Assembly (NCBI GenBank): GCA_031763025.1
Contig: JASSKH010000020.1
Location: 3,937,756-4,001,755, forward strand
Length of the DNA: 64,000 bases
Origin: Macrocystis pyrifera
Lineage: Eukaryota; Sar; Phaeophyceae; Laminariales; Laminariaceae
Direction: 5' to 3'
A program made the position numbers and the translations under genes. The notes beneath the pieces are model-generated. The model had not been told where the DNA came from. It worked only from the letters and a program-made list of their open reading frames with translations, and searched no databases. Shown here piece after piece: positions 35,587 through 47,771 of this stretch; position 1 is the first letter of the stretch; every line of letters starts with the position of its first letter.

Positions 35587-35846
35587 TATGCTCCACTGCT
35601 CTGAGAGTGCTTACTTCTAAGTTTGAGGGTTTTTGATCCTATGTGGCAGGAGTTCTCGCTCGAGATGTGAGAGTCTGGCCCAGTTCTGGGCCGTTTTTGT
35701 GTGGACGAAACCGGGGTCCCACTTGTGTCAGGAAAAATATCGGCCAGAAGTGGGTCAGGCTCTTACATCTAGAGCGAAAACTCACGCCACACAGTATCAA
35801 CGACCCTCAAACTTGGTAGCGAGCACTCTCAGAGCAGTGAGGCATA
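35587..35846. mobile_element. inverted-repeat element, 260 bp, arms about 120 bp
   Basis: The left arm starts TATGCTCCACTGCTCTGAGAG; the right arm read in reverse starts TATGCCTCACTGCTCTGAGAG. Both continue through GTGC-AAGTTTGAGGGT-TTGAT-TGTGGC-GAGTT-TCGCTC-AGATGT-AGAG at about 80% identity to a short centre near 35715. Non-coding. This is the layout of a MITE or fold-back element. I see no clear target duplication and no second copy in the window. Confidence 0.75.
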
Positions 35847-35960
35847 CGGCTTTGAATAGTTTGACGTTATCTCGTACGCTGTGAAGCGACAAATCGGCGG
35901 CGGCGCGTACTGTGTTAACACAAGTCTTCATGTCTAAGCAGTGATCTAAAGGGGTTCATG

Positions 35961-36017
35961 TCTACCGACGGCACTACCTCGGGGTTTCTACCGACGGCAC
36001 TACCTCGGGGTTTCTAC
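35961..36017 (+). repeat. tandem repeat, 26 bp unit
   Basis: TCTACCGACGGCACTACCTC plus GGGGTT occurs twice without mismatch and begins a third time (TCTACGCG). An exact copy this short implies recent duplication. Confidence 0.9.
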
Positions 36018-38189
36018 GCGATGAAGGGGATTATTGTATTGTAATCTGGCCCCATGAGAGTCAGCCTGACCTGGCTTTTCCATGTATTATCGGGATAATA
36101 CGATGCCGGAGTTTCAATGAATATGTCTTTCTGCTCACGCTATACATGTGTGTGGATATTTCGATTGTGTTCCTGCATGCTTCGTCCTTAGGAAAATGTA
36201 AAACGGTAATATGGCGTTTTCCAAGGAAATCCGGACGAAAACAAACGTTGTGTGCATGGTTGATTCATGACGAGAATATGCCTGGAAAAGAAGACAAACT
36301 TTGGCGGGATGGTTAGAAACCATGCTCTTTCATTTTCTAATCCAAAAAGACCGAGAAAACGCCCCAAGAAATCGATGCGGGCGATCAATACACAAAAAAG
36401 GCCGTGAACTAGACTCTCCAGGGATGCACAACAAGCTTTTATGAAATTCCGCCTTTGACGCAACAGACCCATCCAAAATCCTCAATTCCCAGACGAGCAG
36501 TGAGCAGTTGTAAAGTACCACAATCGTTTTACTGTTGCCCACTGTCCGAGTTCGACATGTTGAAGACAGCAACCAAATTCGTTGAAAAATTCAATTTTGG
36601 TCATCGATACCACAAACATTTCCCGCACGAGATACCAGGTATACAGAGAGTGTTATATTATGTGCGCGACGATGGTGAACATCGTCACCTTGACGAACAT
36701 TAATACCGAGACACTTACGTATGATATATCTTCGGCATCACGTCTGTGTGAGATGACAACTACTCACAGAAGTGCTATTTAGGTGGAGTAATCAACCCTT
36801 TCAGTACTGCAATGTCGTGTAGGGGACAAACCACCCATACTTCATGTAGCTTATCCCACAGTGATGCTGTAATATTGTAAGGATAAAATGCCCAATACTC
36901 CCCCTCTTGTCTTGTACATACGGCCGTAGTACTAGTAGAATATACGCACGAAAAGAAACAATCCGTGTCACAACCATACAATAGTTGAGCTCGAGTTCGA
37001 TATCGTTCAGGTACTTCTGTTGGTATGTATGATATGCGCAGGGTTCATGCGTGGAAGATTTCATCAAGTGCCTTGAAAACCCAAACATTCCGTAGCGTTA
37101 TGACAATGGTGTAATTAATGATGGCACGATAAATGAGCTTTAGCAGTGACAGTGTTGTAAGTAGACGTATAAGCGACGCAAGGCCCTACGCCGCCGATAC
37201 CTAACACAACCGACGGGAGCCTCTTCCGATGGCCATTTCTTCGCACTAATGTAATATTTACGCCGGCGTGTAGTCCTGACAGTGCGGACGGATATGACAT
37301 TTACCCTGCCTAAAATGTTGGAATGTTGCTATTTCAGAAACGATTGAAAATGGAGATGACAGCTGTTAGTCGCAGAGCAAGACACGCAACCTACACGTTT
37401 TAGATCTTCGACATGTATTTCTGCAGTCGGCAAGCCTTGAGATGTACTGGAGATCTACCCTCACTGCTCTGGGTGGGAGTGAAACGAACAGACGACCGGC
37501 CATGGGTTGCTTCGACATGTAGTATCGTATGGGTTTTCATATTTTGTGATAATGATAACTACAAGATAACCCATTCAATCACTTTTCAGTTCTTCAAACA
37601 AAAACAGAAGCGTTATTATCCAGATCTATTCCTCGCGTCTTCGGGATATGTGCGCCTCCCGGACCTCTTGTTTGGGTGGTTCTCGACTTAGTTTTACTCA
37701 GTTTCATCGAAGGTCTTGGAAACCTGTCTGCCAGTGACTTAAGCGCGACTTCGACTACCACTTGCCGGGTAGGCGTGAGTAGGTGTTAGTCGACAATATG
37801 GAAACATAGACATATCAAAACTATTGTGGAGGATCTTCCAAGCACTTCCATCACGTCTCCGAGTACGAAAATAAAAACAAAGTCCGGGTGCGGAGAAATA
37901 AATCGAATATTATAGGTTGTTTCTCGTTGGTTAAGACTAGGTATTTGAATGAACACCCACAAACCATCGTCTTGCCCTTTGTAGTAATCATGCTTGTGTT
38001 TGGTCACGTTATGGGGAGTGAATGCATGCTGTCGACACATCGGGACAGCGGCAGCAGGCTCCTGGAACAGGTGCGTCTGCAAAGTATACATCGTGTGTGA
38101 TACGCACTGTTAGGATGTGCATCGAGTTGACGGCAATGACCCAACACCGAATTGGTTCCATTCGTGGACCAGGCCTGCCGGTAGTACTA
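36018..38189. other. no gene recognised
   Basis: Frames up to 95 codons only. One TACCAGGTA word at 36633-36641. Confidence 0.4.
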
Positions 38190-38295
38190 TTACGGGGGTC
38201 TATAGCTAACAGGACCTATGGCATACATAAAAAAACTATACATTGAGGTATTTTCACTAACAATATTTGGTCCTGTTAACTATGGACCCCCGTAA
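38190..38295 (+). mobile_element. TTACGGGGG MITE, copy 3
   Basis: Nearly identical to copy 1, including GTC(T)ATAG(C/T)TAACAGGACC and AATATTTGGTCCTGTTAACT, with TA on both flanks. The closeness of copies 1 and 3 marks the youngest pair. Confidence 0.9.
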
Positions 38296-38535
38296 TAACG
38301 TGCTTGTCGTTCATGGGATGAGACTACATGGATGCCGACGCGCTAGAGAGGTCGATTGAAGACATACACACATGAGAGATATATATTTGTTTTAGTTCCT
38401 GCGTTCTCTTTGTCGGCCCGAAGCCTCGGAATATCGTGATGGGGAGCGTATAGATCACACACAAGCTCGAGCGGCCGATAGGGTCGATTGAAATAATCTC
38501 TTTGTGTTGGTGGTTTTACCTCTTGCTGAGAGAGA

Positions 38536-38537
<2 letters not shown>

Positions 38538-38573
<36 letters not shown>
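38538..38573 (+). repeat. poly-G tract, 36 bases, after GA repeats
   Basis: An uninterrupted run of 36 G preceded by GAGAGAGA. Strong potential to form quadruplex DNA. The minus-strand poly-Pro frame across it is a by-product. Confidence 0.9.
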
Positions 38574-38574
<1 letters not shown>

Positions 38575-39033
38575 TCACGCGTGAAGAAATGGTTGTTGAG
38601 CTCGGCCAATGTCATGACGGTCTCCATCGTCAGCTCGGTGTTTTGTGTATGTGTGGCACAAGGGTCATGTGACCTTCATAAACTCGATGGCCTCGTATTT
38701 TGCGCTTCAGACGGGAGCACGTGTCAAACCAGCACAACTAGGTCATGTTGAAAGGGATCTTCACTACAATTGTCGATGTCATCAACGCAAGTATTCGCCG
38801 GGTAAAACCCCGCTTGAGCAGGTTCGTATGTCGTCATATCCTTGAAAAGGGAGTTGGGGAACTATGATCGAAGTTAGGCTGCCGACCTGGAGCCCACGTA
38901 GATGTTCTGGTTTAAAATCGAGTAATGGCTTGGAAAAAACAAAAAAATATTACACCACTTTGTCGTTGGGTGACAACTTACTAATGGATCTGACGGTGCT
39001 CCTGAACCCTGACGCGATGAAAAACAGACAGAG

Positions 39034-39095
39034 ATGTGGAAGAGAGTAGGCTGAACATCGAGAAATGTGGAAGAGAGTAGGCTGAACATCGAGAA
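39034..39095 (+). repeat. tandem duplication, 31 bp unit
   Basis: ATGTGGAAGAGAGTAGGCTG plus AACATCGAGA appears twice in a row without mismatch (period 31), so it is recent. Confidence 0.9.
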
Positions 39096-39768
39096 TACCG
39101 TATCCAATACCATAGGACGCGTTGTCCTATTCTATAATACTCGTAACTGTCATCTTTGCAAATTATTTTTGTAGCTTGTCTGGGGGTTGGTCGCGAACAA
39201 AGGTTGGCGACGTGTATGCGTGGTTGCCAACAGAAAAGGGTGTATCGTGAGCACATTCGCCGGCCGTTGTGTACGAACCCGCCTCTTGTCAATGCTATCA
39301 CACAGTAATTTGGGTCAACGCACAACTAAGTTCGAGAAGCTCAGTCTTTCCCCGTTTCATATTTTGCCGGCAGGAACGGCATGCGCGAATTTGGTCGGTT
39401 TGTGCACAGATTGCGGCAAAGATCATCAGGCAAAGCATTTTATTTGCGAATACTGCTCCTAGCAATGGCCAGTAATTTGCTCTGGGAGGGAGTGAGGGTC
39501 GTCAACGACAAGAGGACCCACATTTCCCGAAAATAAAGCGGTAGTTGCCCCACTTGGTACCAGGAGCAGGAACAAAATGAACATCCTGCAACTCACCCGG
39601 CGTTAACGTTTCGAAAATGAACTGGTGTAGGACACGACTGCACAAGAAAAAACGTGTGAGCGTCTTTCTGTGTATCAACAAATTCTTACGAAACGGAGTG
39701 AGTTGCCATTCGCACGAAAACAATCGAACTGCTGCCACCACCACCGTGGTTCATTCGGGCTACTCACC

Positions 39769-40044
39769 ACATTGATCAGCCGCTGGTCCACAAGTGCCGC
39801 AGGGGCAGCAGATCCAGTCCCTGGAGCAGTCGAGATCTTGCATACACTTTGGCACCGGCAGTGCCAGTGGCTCTGGCTCTGGGTGATAGCGGAAATTGCA
39901 AGGGCAAAACGTCATATCTGTATTGTACATGGACGTTGTGAATGCAACGATAGAGGTACATAGAGACAAAACAAGTATACATCGCTCGATTCCTTGTTGA
40001 TCAACCGGGCCTCTACCAGGTAATAGGCATACAACCGTCATCAC
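39769..40044 (-). CDS. exon of a small cysteine-rich, probably secreted protein
   Basis: Minus-strand frame with a hydrophobic stretch CILVLSLCTSIVAFTT (a likely signal or anchor), then CPCNF, a Pro-Glu spacer (HPEPEPLALPVPK), and a dense cysteine module CMQDLDCSRDWICCPCGTCG followed by PAADQC. The C-x-x-D-x-D-C spacing resembles small disulfide-rich secreted modules, but I cannot name the family. The frame runs straight into a GTGAGT donor after the TGTG at about 39769, so it is likely a first or internal exon. Good pyrimidine-rich acceptors follow about 125 bp downstream (TTTTTTCTTGTGCAG). The start is uncertain: ATGATG at 40044 is the first in-frame Met. Confidence 0.4.
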
Positions 40045-41805
40045 ACAGCAACGCTGTATTTACGTCACCTTGTCCCGTCAGTCGTAACATATGATTATTT
40101 TATCTTAGTTCACGAACGTCAAAACTGCGTTCGACAAATAGGTTGTCAATGGATGTAGTCACGCCGCCGCAACGAGAGCGCAACGCATTGTGCAGAACCT
40201 AATACGCCTTTATTACGTACCGGTGTCTGCTTTAAAAGCTTCGTACGGGAAAATACTGGGAGATGACATGAAACAACGAGTGCACGTATAGCCTTTGTGT
40301 CCAGTGTCGTAAGAAATCATAACGTACCTGGTGTTTGGAATGAAGGCGAGACTCGTTGTGTCTCAATCGTATGATACACGTGATTTTGCGTTGCCGTTCT
40401 TCAAGCAAGTCCCGGAGGAGATGGACAACAAGGTGGTGTGTTCTACTCCCTCCCTATTTACTACCGAGAGCGTATTGCGGCTGAACCCTGTGTACGCTGT
40501 ATTCCATTTACCACGTCGCACTACGTACAGACTCAGGCATTGGTGTTTTGACCACCGAGGCGCAACCCATTTCAGGAGTTTCAAACGGGATCTTCCAAGC
40601 CGACCCAGATATCCGTCCTGAGAAATATGGTACAAAACAAATCGAACAACTGCCCTAAATACAGGGATATCAAATATTTTTCGAAACTTCAACGGCTGAG
40701 CAGTCCCGTCAGTCAGAAATGTATAGTCTCCAATATTACTTTCCGTGGACAGTTCCCCAACCTGCGGCAAGATGCAAGAACATCACACCGAATAGGAGTA
40801 AATACTACTCAATGGTACCTGCACACATGAGGTCGATGCACAGTCCAATGATGCAGTCGCACCCGTCCCTTGTTCGACACGAAGCCCCGGGCAAAAGGAC
40901 TCCTTTATCTGCAAGTCGAACGGAAACAACAGTGTTTTTGTTTTGGGACCAATGAATTAATCGAACTAGACATATTTCGCCGAGACTTTTTTTAATACCA
41001 TAAACGCACGCAGCTCATCATCGGGACGTGCAGCAACCCAGAGGTTGAGCTTGATGGACATTGCATAACACTTGGTGAAGGCGTCAAAGTCATACCAAGA
41101 CTGACCTCATTATCTCTAGTATGACACACATATGCACACTAGGGGCGCATCCAGCATGATCACGATTAGATATTTGTCGACATAAAAACCCACCCCACGA
41201 TCTTGGTGTATCCAAATCATTTTTCTTAAAGCTTCGGGCATGTCATCTGGTTTGGCTTTGAACTCGGACCAACGGTGTACAGTTTATGCGCTTTAGGTAT
41301 TATGCGGCGATGCGTCAACGTTCAAGTGCATAATTTGCTTCACTCGTCTTCCGTCATATTCCCCGTTCAGTATCTACAAGTTCGTTCCTGAGAACCACCA
41401 ACGTATATTGTGGGGCGAGGTAGATTCAATTCTGTTGTTTTTTGTTCACGTCTGCACGAAGCACGAACGGCTGCTTGACCTGCCCGGCGTATTCATAGAT
41501 ATATTGTGGACCGCCGTGAATCGCCGTGTGGCTTGTCAGAACATACGTTCACAGTTGTTACTGCATTGAACTCTTGTCTGGTCACGCCTTAGCCGTTGTT
41601 GCTTTAGACTTCGCTAATGTCTCTTACATGGTGCGTGGGTGTACATACCTAGACACACAGGGTGTGGCTCTGCCTGCGATCCGCAGCATCCCGTTGTGCA
41701 GTCAGTGTCCTCCCCACAAGGTCCACCTACTGCTCGAGAGAAACAATTTGCGGCGCAAACCGACGGAGGCCGGGAGCGGCCGGGGAAGGAGGGGAGGGGG
41801 CGTAC
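40045..41805. other. no gene recognised
   Basis: Overlapping frames on both strands at 40331-40770 (96 and 135 codons) both look partly protein-like, so neither can be chosen. TACCAGGTA lies at 40014-40022, just upstream of the first Met of the cysteine-rich exon on the other strand. Confidence 0.35.
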
Positions 41806-43940
41806 TCATTTTTTGCTTGCCTCATTCATTTGACCATTGACCATGCATCCTGTGCGAGACGGGAGCACCGTTCCTACTCCTAATAGAGACGCTTCCAACA
41901 ATTGGACGCTCGTTATGTTGTTTCCATGTATTACACGTAAACGTTTTGCTACTCTTATCCCCTTCCTGTCTGGCCGCCCGTGGCCACTACCTATCTCCGA
42001 GGATATCGATCGTTTCCTCGCTGCTATTCAGTGTCAAACTCCCCCATATCACATTCGTCTATTTCCCTCATCTGCTCTCAACACATCCCGTTCGTGCTTG
42101 TATTTTTCACATTTTCCTACTATGTACATTCAACTCTCTATTGCTTCGCCACACGGGCACATCTGTGCTTCTACCTCCTTCTCCTCCCTGTTAGTGGTAT
42201 ACCTCTTTCTTCTTTCCGGCAGGTCCAGGTCCCGTACACGAAATCGCAGTTTCAGCCTTTTCGCGAGGTCCATTGGGCCATGCAAGTACGTTTTCGTTCC
42301 TAATCCTTCCCTCCATCCCCCGTATATCCCTAAGGTTGTTTTCCGATTCCACCTTGTGTATTACCGCTAGCCTTTGCCTTCGTTCTACCATTTCTTGTAC
42401 TTTTGCCTTCTACCTCCCAAACTTCCCGGCGGACGTCATATCTTCTTGATTTCCCCCTCTATCCTTCTATACTTTCTCAGCCAGGCCATCCCACTCTTTT
42501 TCAGCTCGCCCGTTTGTTAATTTATCCCATACAACTCTACTAACTATGGCTGGCAACCTGTTTCTTGGCATGCTCTCTACTTAATACTGCAAGTTGAACG
42601 TTCTCATGTCTCAATTTGTCTTGAATGGGTGCATTCCCAGCTCTGCTCTTAATACTGTATTTATAGTCGTACTTGAGCATACTAGGATTTATTTGTTGTC
42701 ATTGGTACTGTTTCCAACTGTTTTGCGAGTTTCGTGTTCCCTTCCCCTACGTCTCCTGCATGTTCTAGTTTTCGTACGATCACATTCATCAGGATACAAC
42801 TCTTAATCCATATGCCAACGTGGGAGTCTGTTAGGATCGCATGCATCTGCCCTACTTGTGCCTTACCCTTCCCTAATACTTTTGGGATATGTGTATCCCA
42901 AGAGCAGTCTTTTGAGATCTCTACGCCTAGGTATGTATGGTGGTCTACGATCGGCAATTCATCTTCTCCCCACTTCCAACTTAAATTTACCTTGTTTGCT
43001 TTATCTTCGTTGCAAACAACTACTGCGCGTTTCTTGACGTTCGACATCACCCTCCGTTTCTTGGTGTATTCTAGCCCCTACTATATTTGTTTCTGCAATC
43101 CTTTGGGTGTGTCTCATATCTCCACAAAGTCATCCGCAAACAGCAATCCCGACACGGTACCTTCCCCCACCGTAACTCTCTGCCTTGCAGCCCCGACTGT
43201 TACGATCAGGTCGTCAACATATATATCTTGAGTATGTTTTGTAACAACGTACGTCCCTGTGCAATATCGTCAAAATACTTCGATATTTCCCAGTCCATCA
43301 TTACAGCACGTCTCGCACATTCTGTCATCTTATTCGTAATTCTCCACATCTTTCCTCTGATTCCTAAATGCCACAGTTTTTCCACAATATATTTTTCCAT
43401 ACTGTGATGTAGGATTTCTTCACATCTAGAAAGAAATAGTACGTTGTTAGTCTCGCGTCTTTCCGACCTCGAATGATGTTACCTATTGTGTAAACATGGT
43501 CTACGCAGCTACCATTTGGCCTAAGCCCTGCTTGCCCTTCGCTTGTTTGGTCTTCCTTCTCTATCATCGTTCCCATTCTATCGTTCAAAATCTTATAAAA
43601 TGTTTTACCATGTGTGCTTGGTAGCGTTATGCCTCTATAGTTCCCGGGTCAGCCCCTGCGGCCTTTCTATTCTAAAATTTAGCGACACATTTATTTACTT
43701 CCATCCCTCGTGAACTCTCTCTGTAGCCCTCCCCAACCACTGTCTTCCATTTCTGATGTACCTACGTTCGCTTCTGCTCACGCGTTGATTCCCTTATCGA
43801 ATTCTTCGTCGAACGTTTCGTTGGCTGTGGGCGTTCCTAGCTTACGGCAATGCTCTACTAGTACTTCCCTTTTCACCTTCGAACTATCCATTTTACCGTT
43901 CTGTGCTATTAGAGTAGCTATGGAGACTATATGCAAGGAA
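41806..43940 (-). pseudogene. non-LTR retrotransposon (LINE) open frame, 5'-truncated and decayed
   Basis: Minus-strand frames, joined by a few shifts and stops, follow the order of a non-LTR reverse transcriptase. The upstream linker is MDSSKVKREVLVEHCRKLG. RT domain: NYRGI-like region, KILNDRMGTMIEKEDQ, SEGQAGLRPNGSCVDHVYTI, then motif A as FFLDVKKSYITV, in which the first Asp is kept but the second is lost. The palm motif LLFADDFVEI (43126-43140) retains the catalytic FADD. Then come TYLGVEISKDCSWDTHIPKV, the thumb region and a C-terminal Cys-x-Cys stretch, CPCGEAIES, ending near 41806. Frame breaks occur in at least six places, so it is not functional. The 177- and 165-codon plus-strand frames across it are antisense shadows. 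The 3' UTR end is not determined. Confidence 0.9.
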
Positions 43941-44688
43941 ATTGTATAGTTGGAAGAGTATTGGTCGAAATAATCGATGTGTTTGTGCGGGCACCGCAGA
44001 CACAGTTCGACGCAAATAGATGGCGCCCCAGAAACAAGAATGAGTTTTGACAGGGCTGCACGTAGTAACCAAACACGAAACAATGCTTATACTGGAGGTT
44101 TCCCGTGTCACCTTGTTCGGTGTTGTCTACCATAGGGAGTTTGACAAGTGCGCCAAGGGGACAATTTTGTGGGGCAGTAAGTCAGGTCGGCAACCTTGAT
44201 CTGCATAAGTATTATACTACTCCGGGTAACACACCATTGCATGAAACCTGGGCCTAAAAGAACGACAATATATATACCAGTGGTACACGTTACAACATAA
44301 AGCTGATTTCCAGCAGCCATTGTCGTCAATGAGATACGGGTGACGGGCATACTGCTGTCGTTCCAACCGCGAAACTTTGTATAATTCGTTTGACGAGTTT
44401 TCGTCGAGAAAGCTTCCCTCGCGGCTTTCTTTTCATCTTCATGGTGTTTGGAAAGTGAAAGTGTCCTTTGAATGTTTTAATTGTCATGAGTCCTGTGCGT
44501 GCCCACGTGAAGCCATTCACATGCTTCTTTGACTCGGCGTTCTACGTGGCCTTCATACCAGTATCAGAATGTTGCCTTAAGGAAATGGTACGATGATTGC
44601 GTTAAATTGTACACACGTTAGTCAAAATGTGGAAACTAATGAATATTTGGAAACCAAACCCTAGGATATACGATCGGAGACGGTCAAC
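43941..44688. other. unassigned, possible cysteine-containing exon on minus strand
   Basis: Minus-strand frames at 44133-43927 (KHCFVFGYYVQPCQNSFLFL, ASNCVCGAR) and 44350-44108 overlap in different phases. They resemble the other Cys-containing pieces of this region, but I cannot set boundaries. TACCAGTGGTA at 44275-44285. Confidence 0.2.
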
Positions 44689-44689
44689 T

Positions 44690-45138
44690 CACCCTCCATG
44701 GTTTCCGCTTGAACGTAGGTCATTAGAAGTGCAACACTTGCCATCGTAGCGAACCGGCCCACAATCATCACGGAAACCTACAGCGTCAGGGCGTCGTGCA
44801 CACGTTGGAGGAGAAACAAGAATAGTTAAGGGTTTGCTGGTGTCATCCACGCAAGTAAGTACAAACGAAGAGGCTTGCCATGAATCCGAATTTTCCTCCG
44901 ACAACATGTGCATTATGTGGACTAATAATGTTCGGAATGATGCCCTCTAATGTAGCAGCACACCGGTTTCACGAGGAAAGACTGGTAGCATTCTCTCTGC
45001 CGGTGTGAACGACGCTCGGGGGTCCAAACGGTTGGATCCCTTGTCGACATTTGGCTGTCCTGGCCCACAGCTGTTGATGAGCCGGCAGTTATTGGCGCCA
45101 CGAGCCGTCACTTGTATAATACCTCCTTCAATTGTCAA
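44690..45138 (-). CDS. exon-like, cysteine-rich pieces, unknown
   Basis: Two minus-strand frames. 45138-44947: IIQVTARGANNCRLINSCGP then GQPNVDKGSNRLDP. 44913-44690: SSFVLTCVDDTSKPLTILVS, then PPTCARRPDAVGFRDDCGPV and YDGKCCTSNDLR, running into ATGGAGG|GTGAGT, a canonical donor. Paired cysteines and lack of low complexity suggest an extracellular protein. The two pieces may be exons of one gene, as both lie on the minus strand about 30 bp apart, but no acceptor between them is decisive. No family recognised. Confidence 0.3.
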
Positions 45139-45223
45139 GAAAATCTATTTTCTTGCTATTTTCCATCCCTTCAGACATGATGGTCAGGCGTGACGTAAAG
45201 GTGGAGAGTTTCCATTGTATCTA

Positions 45224-45315
45224 TTACAAGGGACCACACCTACGGTACACACCAAAACCCATATATGTCCTTGGTTTTACTAGTATATGGTCCTATTTGC
45301 TATGGTTTCCCGTGG
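45224..45315 (+). mobile_element. TTACGGGGG MITE, copy 4 (degraded)
   Basis: Ends TTACAAGGGACC and GGTTTCCCGTGG, core TACGGTACACACCAAAACC and TATGGTCCTATTTGCTATGG. The TA flanks survive (45222-45223, 45316-45317). This is the oldest copy by divergence. Confidence 0.7.
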
Positions 45316-45653
45316 TAGATGATTATTACATGTCGTTTTAGGTGGAAACCCACGCTGGCTTAAGTAGAAGCAGTGATGTATAATATGTTCAAGTTTCCCG
45401 ACTACAATAGTACTTGGAAGGTAGATTTTACGAGTGAGCCCTCCACCCGCCCCCTACGTTATTTAGTAATATAATCGAGTCGATTCGGTTCCGCAGCATG
45501 CTTGAGATACCTAATGGCAATATTAATATCAACTCACAACACAGCCGGTGCGGCGTGGGCACAAATACGAGGCCAAACGTAAAAGTCTCGACGGATAATC
45601 TACTCCATTCAGCCAGGTGAAAGCGCAAACTCAACATTAAGTGATGCCCGCTC

Positions 45654-46103
45654 GTGAATAGGCGACTTTCCAGCGCGACCGAACCAACGTTACTTGAAGC
45701 TTGGCAGCCACGCGAGAGTTCTACCGCAATAGTTGGATGTAAGACAGACATCCGAGTAATAGGGCAATGCGAATCCGAGCGATCTGCCCACCAAATTCAA
45801 CGCAGTATAGATTACATTGTTTCTCAACCTCAACTTTCTGTCGCCGTATTATTTTTGACAAATTTAATGTATCCTTGCAAAACGCATTTACCTCGAGATA
45901 TGGATCGTATAAGGCTGGAAATGTTGGCGTTCCAAATCACACGTATCAACACTACGGTATTCACAGATACTCATCATGCTAAACATCGGCTGTTCCTTGA
46001 CACTCGGGCTTCACACACTGTCTGGCTCGTGTTACGGCAGCAGTCTTTTGTGCTTGTCAAAATGAGCAGTACTCACTACGGAGCACGATACATGTATCCA
46101 TAA
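45654..46103 (+). other. 149-codon open frame, uncertain coding
   Basis: A long frame for this window, with a protein-like second half: PRDMDRIRLEMLAFQITRIN, DTHHAKHRLFLDTRASHTVW, LVLRQQSFVLVKMSSTHYG. No ATG context, splice site or domain supports it, and a 107-codon frame overlaps on the minus strand. Confidence 0.2.
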
Positions 46104-47045
46104 TCACATGCTTGTGAATTCATATCACATTTCTACGTGCTTCATATATAAGACAAGACAATCGAATCGTATCCGGTCATGTACTTCGACTGCGCAAACT
46201 ATAAACATTGGTTTATGATTCTTCCTCCTTTCACCTTGGTAGAGTAATACCCGCGTAGGAAACGACACCCTCATTCTAATGTGCAAACTTGTATATTACC
46301 TGGTAAAACACATGTGTCATTGTATGATATAGAGGTGCACCTTCATTGTTCTGAGGCTCCTTACTTAGAGCGCTCGGTAACTCACCCGTAAACTGACTTT
46401 GTTTTTTGAGCAAAAGTAAAATCGAATCCCGTCGAATACTCCCATGGTCCAAACTTAAAAAATCGTCATTTTTCGAAACAAGATCGACATTCCGACGACT
46501 TCGATTTGAAGAACCTCGTCATTCAGAAAAAAGTGGGAATGTGCTACCTGTATCGTAGAATGCGCCACATCTGTTTATGAGATATATATATATGCTCATG
46601 ACAAAAGGAAAGAAGCAAACCTCCTCGTGCGATATAGTTTTGTGAGATATCCGAGAATTGAACAAAATGATCTGCAGCGTTTGGTTTATACCTTGGATAC
46701 AGCATCGACTACCTCGTACTACTCTCCTTCGGTCTGCCCCGTTCTTGGGGTGGGAAAGGAAGTCCACCAGGACCTGCAACGGTCTAGCGACAGTCACAGA
46801 AGCATCGAGCCTCGGGGTGGGTAGAGAGGGAGCCTCGCGCGGTCCGGCCGGTGGCCTGCTCGCTTTAAGGACCGCGCCATTCACTCAATACCTCAGCGGA
46901 AAGGTGCTACTTCTATTGTTATTATCGTAGAACGCGTCGCTCGTGGGAGACATGTGTCAGATTCCAGGGCGTAGGTATAACATCGGCGGGGACATTGGAC
47001 ATGGAAGGACGTTGGCCCGATACCGGCAAACCACCTCGTACATAC
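46104..47045. other. no gene recognised
   Basis: Nothing beyond short overlapping frames. TACCTGGTA at 46297-46305. Confidence 0.4.
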
Positions 47046-47129
47046 GGGTTTGTTTTCTGGTTGTTCTAACTATTACTTTAGTCGAAGGGGTTTGTTTTCT
47101 GATTGTTCCAACTATTTCTTTAGTGGATA
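47046..47129 (+). repeat. tandem duplication, 42 bp unit
   Basis: GGGTTTGTTTTCTG(G/A)TTGTTC(T/C)AACTATT(A/T)CTTTAGT occurs twice in succession. The period is a multiple of three and lies inside a 124-codon plus-strand frame (46943-47317), giving VCFL(V/I)V(L/P)TI(T/S)LV twice; coding is not otherwise supported. Confidence 0.8.
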
Positions 47130-47771
47130 ATCGAAACCGATACGGGCATACCGAACCTTTCATAAGCAAACAGGGGCCGATACCAGGCATCCCACCTTTT
47201 TTTGCGGGTTCATGGAACTCATCCATGTTTTCTAAACAGACCACGCAGGTATTCAACGTGACAAATCATCAACACACTATTCCTGTCTGCTTCCAAGCCG
47301 ACAACCAACAAACATAATTTTTCTTCATTCTGAAATTTATTATGCAGAAAATTTTCCGTCGATTACAGTCAGTATGCAGTAGTAGACCATGACGCAGGTA
47401 CGAGAGCACACTCTATTGTTGCGAGCTGCGAGGTAAAAAAACAGCGATATCAGTTGTGGCTGGGTGTATGTGTATCGCATCTAGAGACTCGAAACGGAAA
47501 TTTACGCACCAACAGACCTCTTCGGTCCAAACATATATATTAATAGTATTTGAGCCTTTATAATAGTGCACTCAGATTTTTTCACGGCAGCATTGATATT
47601 CCTGGTAAAGTAAAGGCATATCAAAACTCTTAAACTAACACGGCCTGGTCTCAAACAATACTGAAATTAAATGTACCATAGGACCAGATGGGTTCCATTA
47701 CTCCATAATTTATACAGTAGCGCTCGGATTGTCTCATACGCATTCGATTTACCAAAGTTGTTGGAACTTAT

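Noticed and set aside
41837-43231. Plus-strand open frames of 177 and 165 codons
   Set aside because: They are antisense to the reverse transcriptase frame on the minus strand, which has recognisable motifs.
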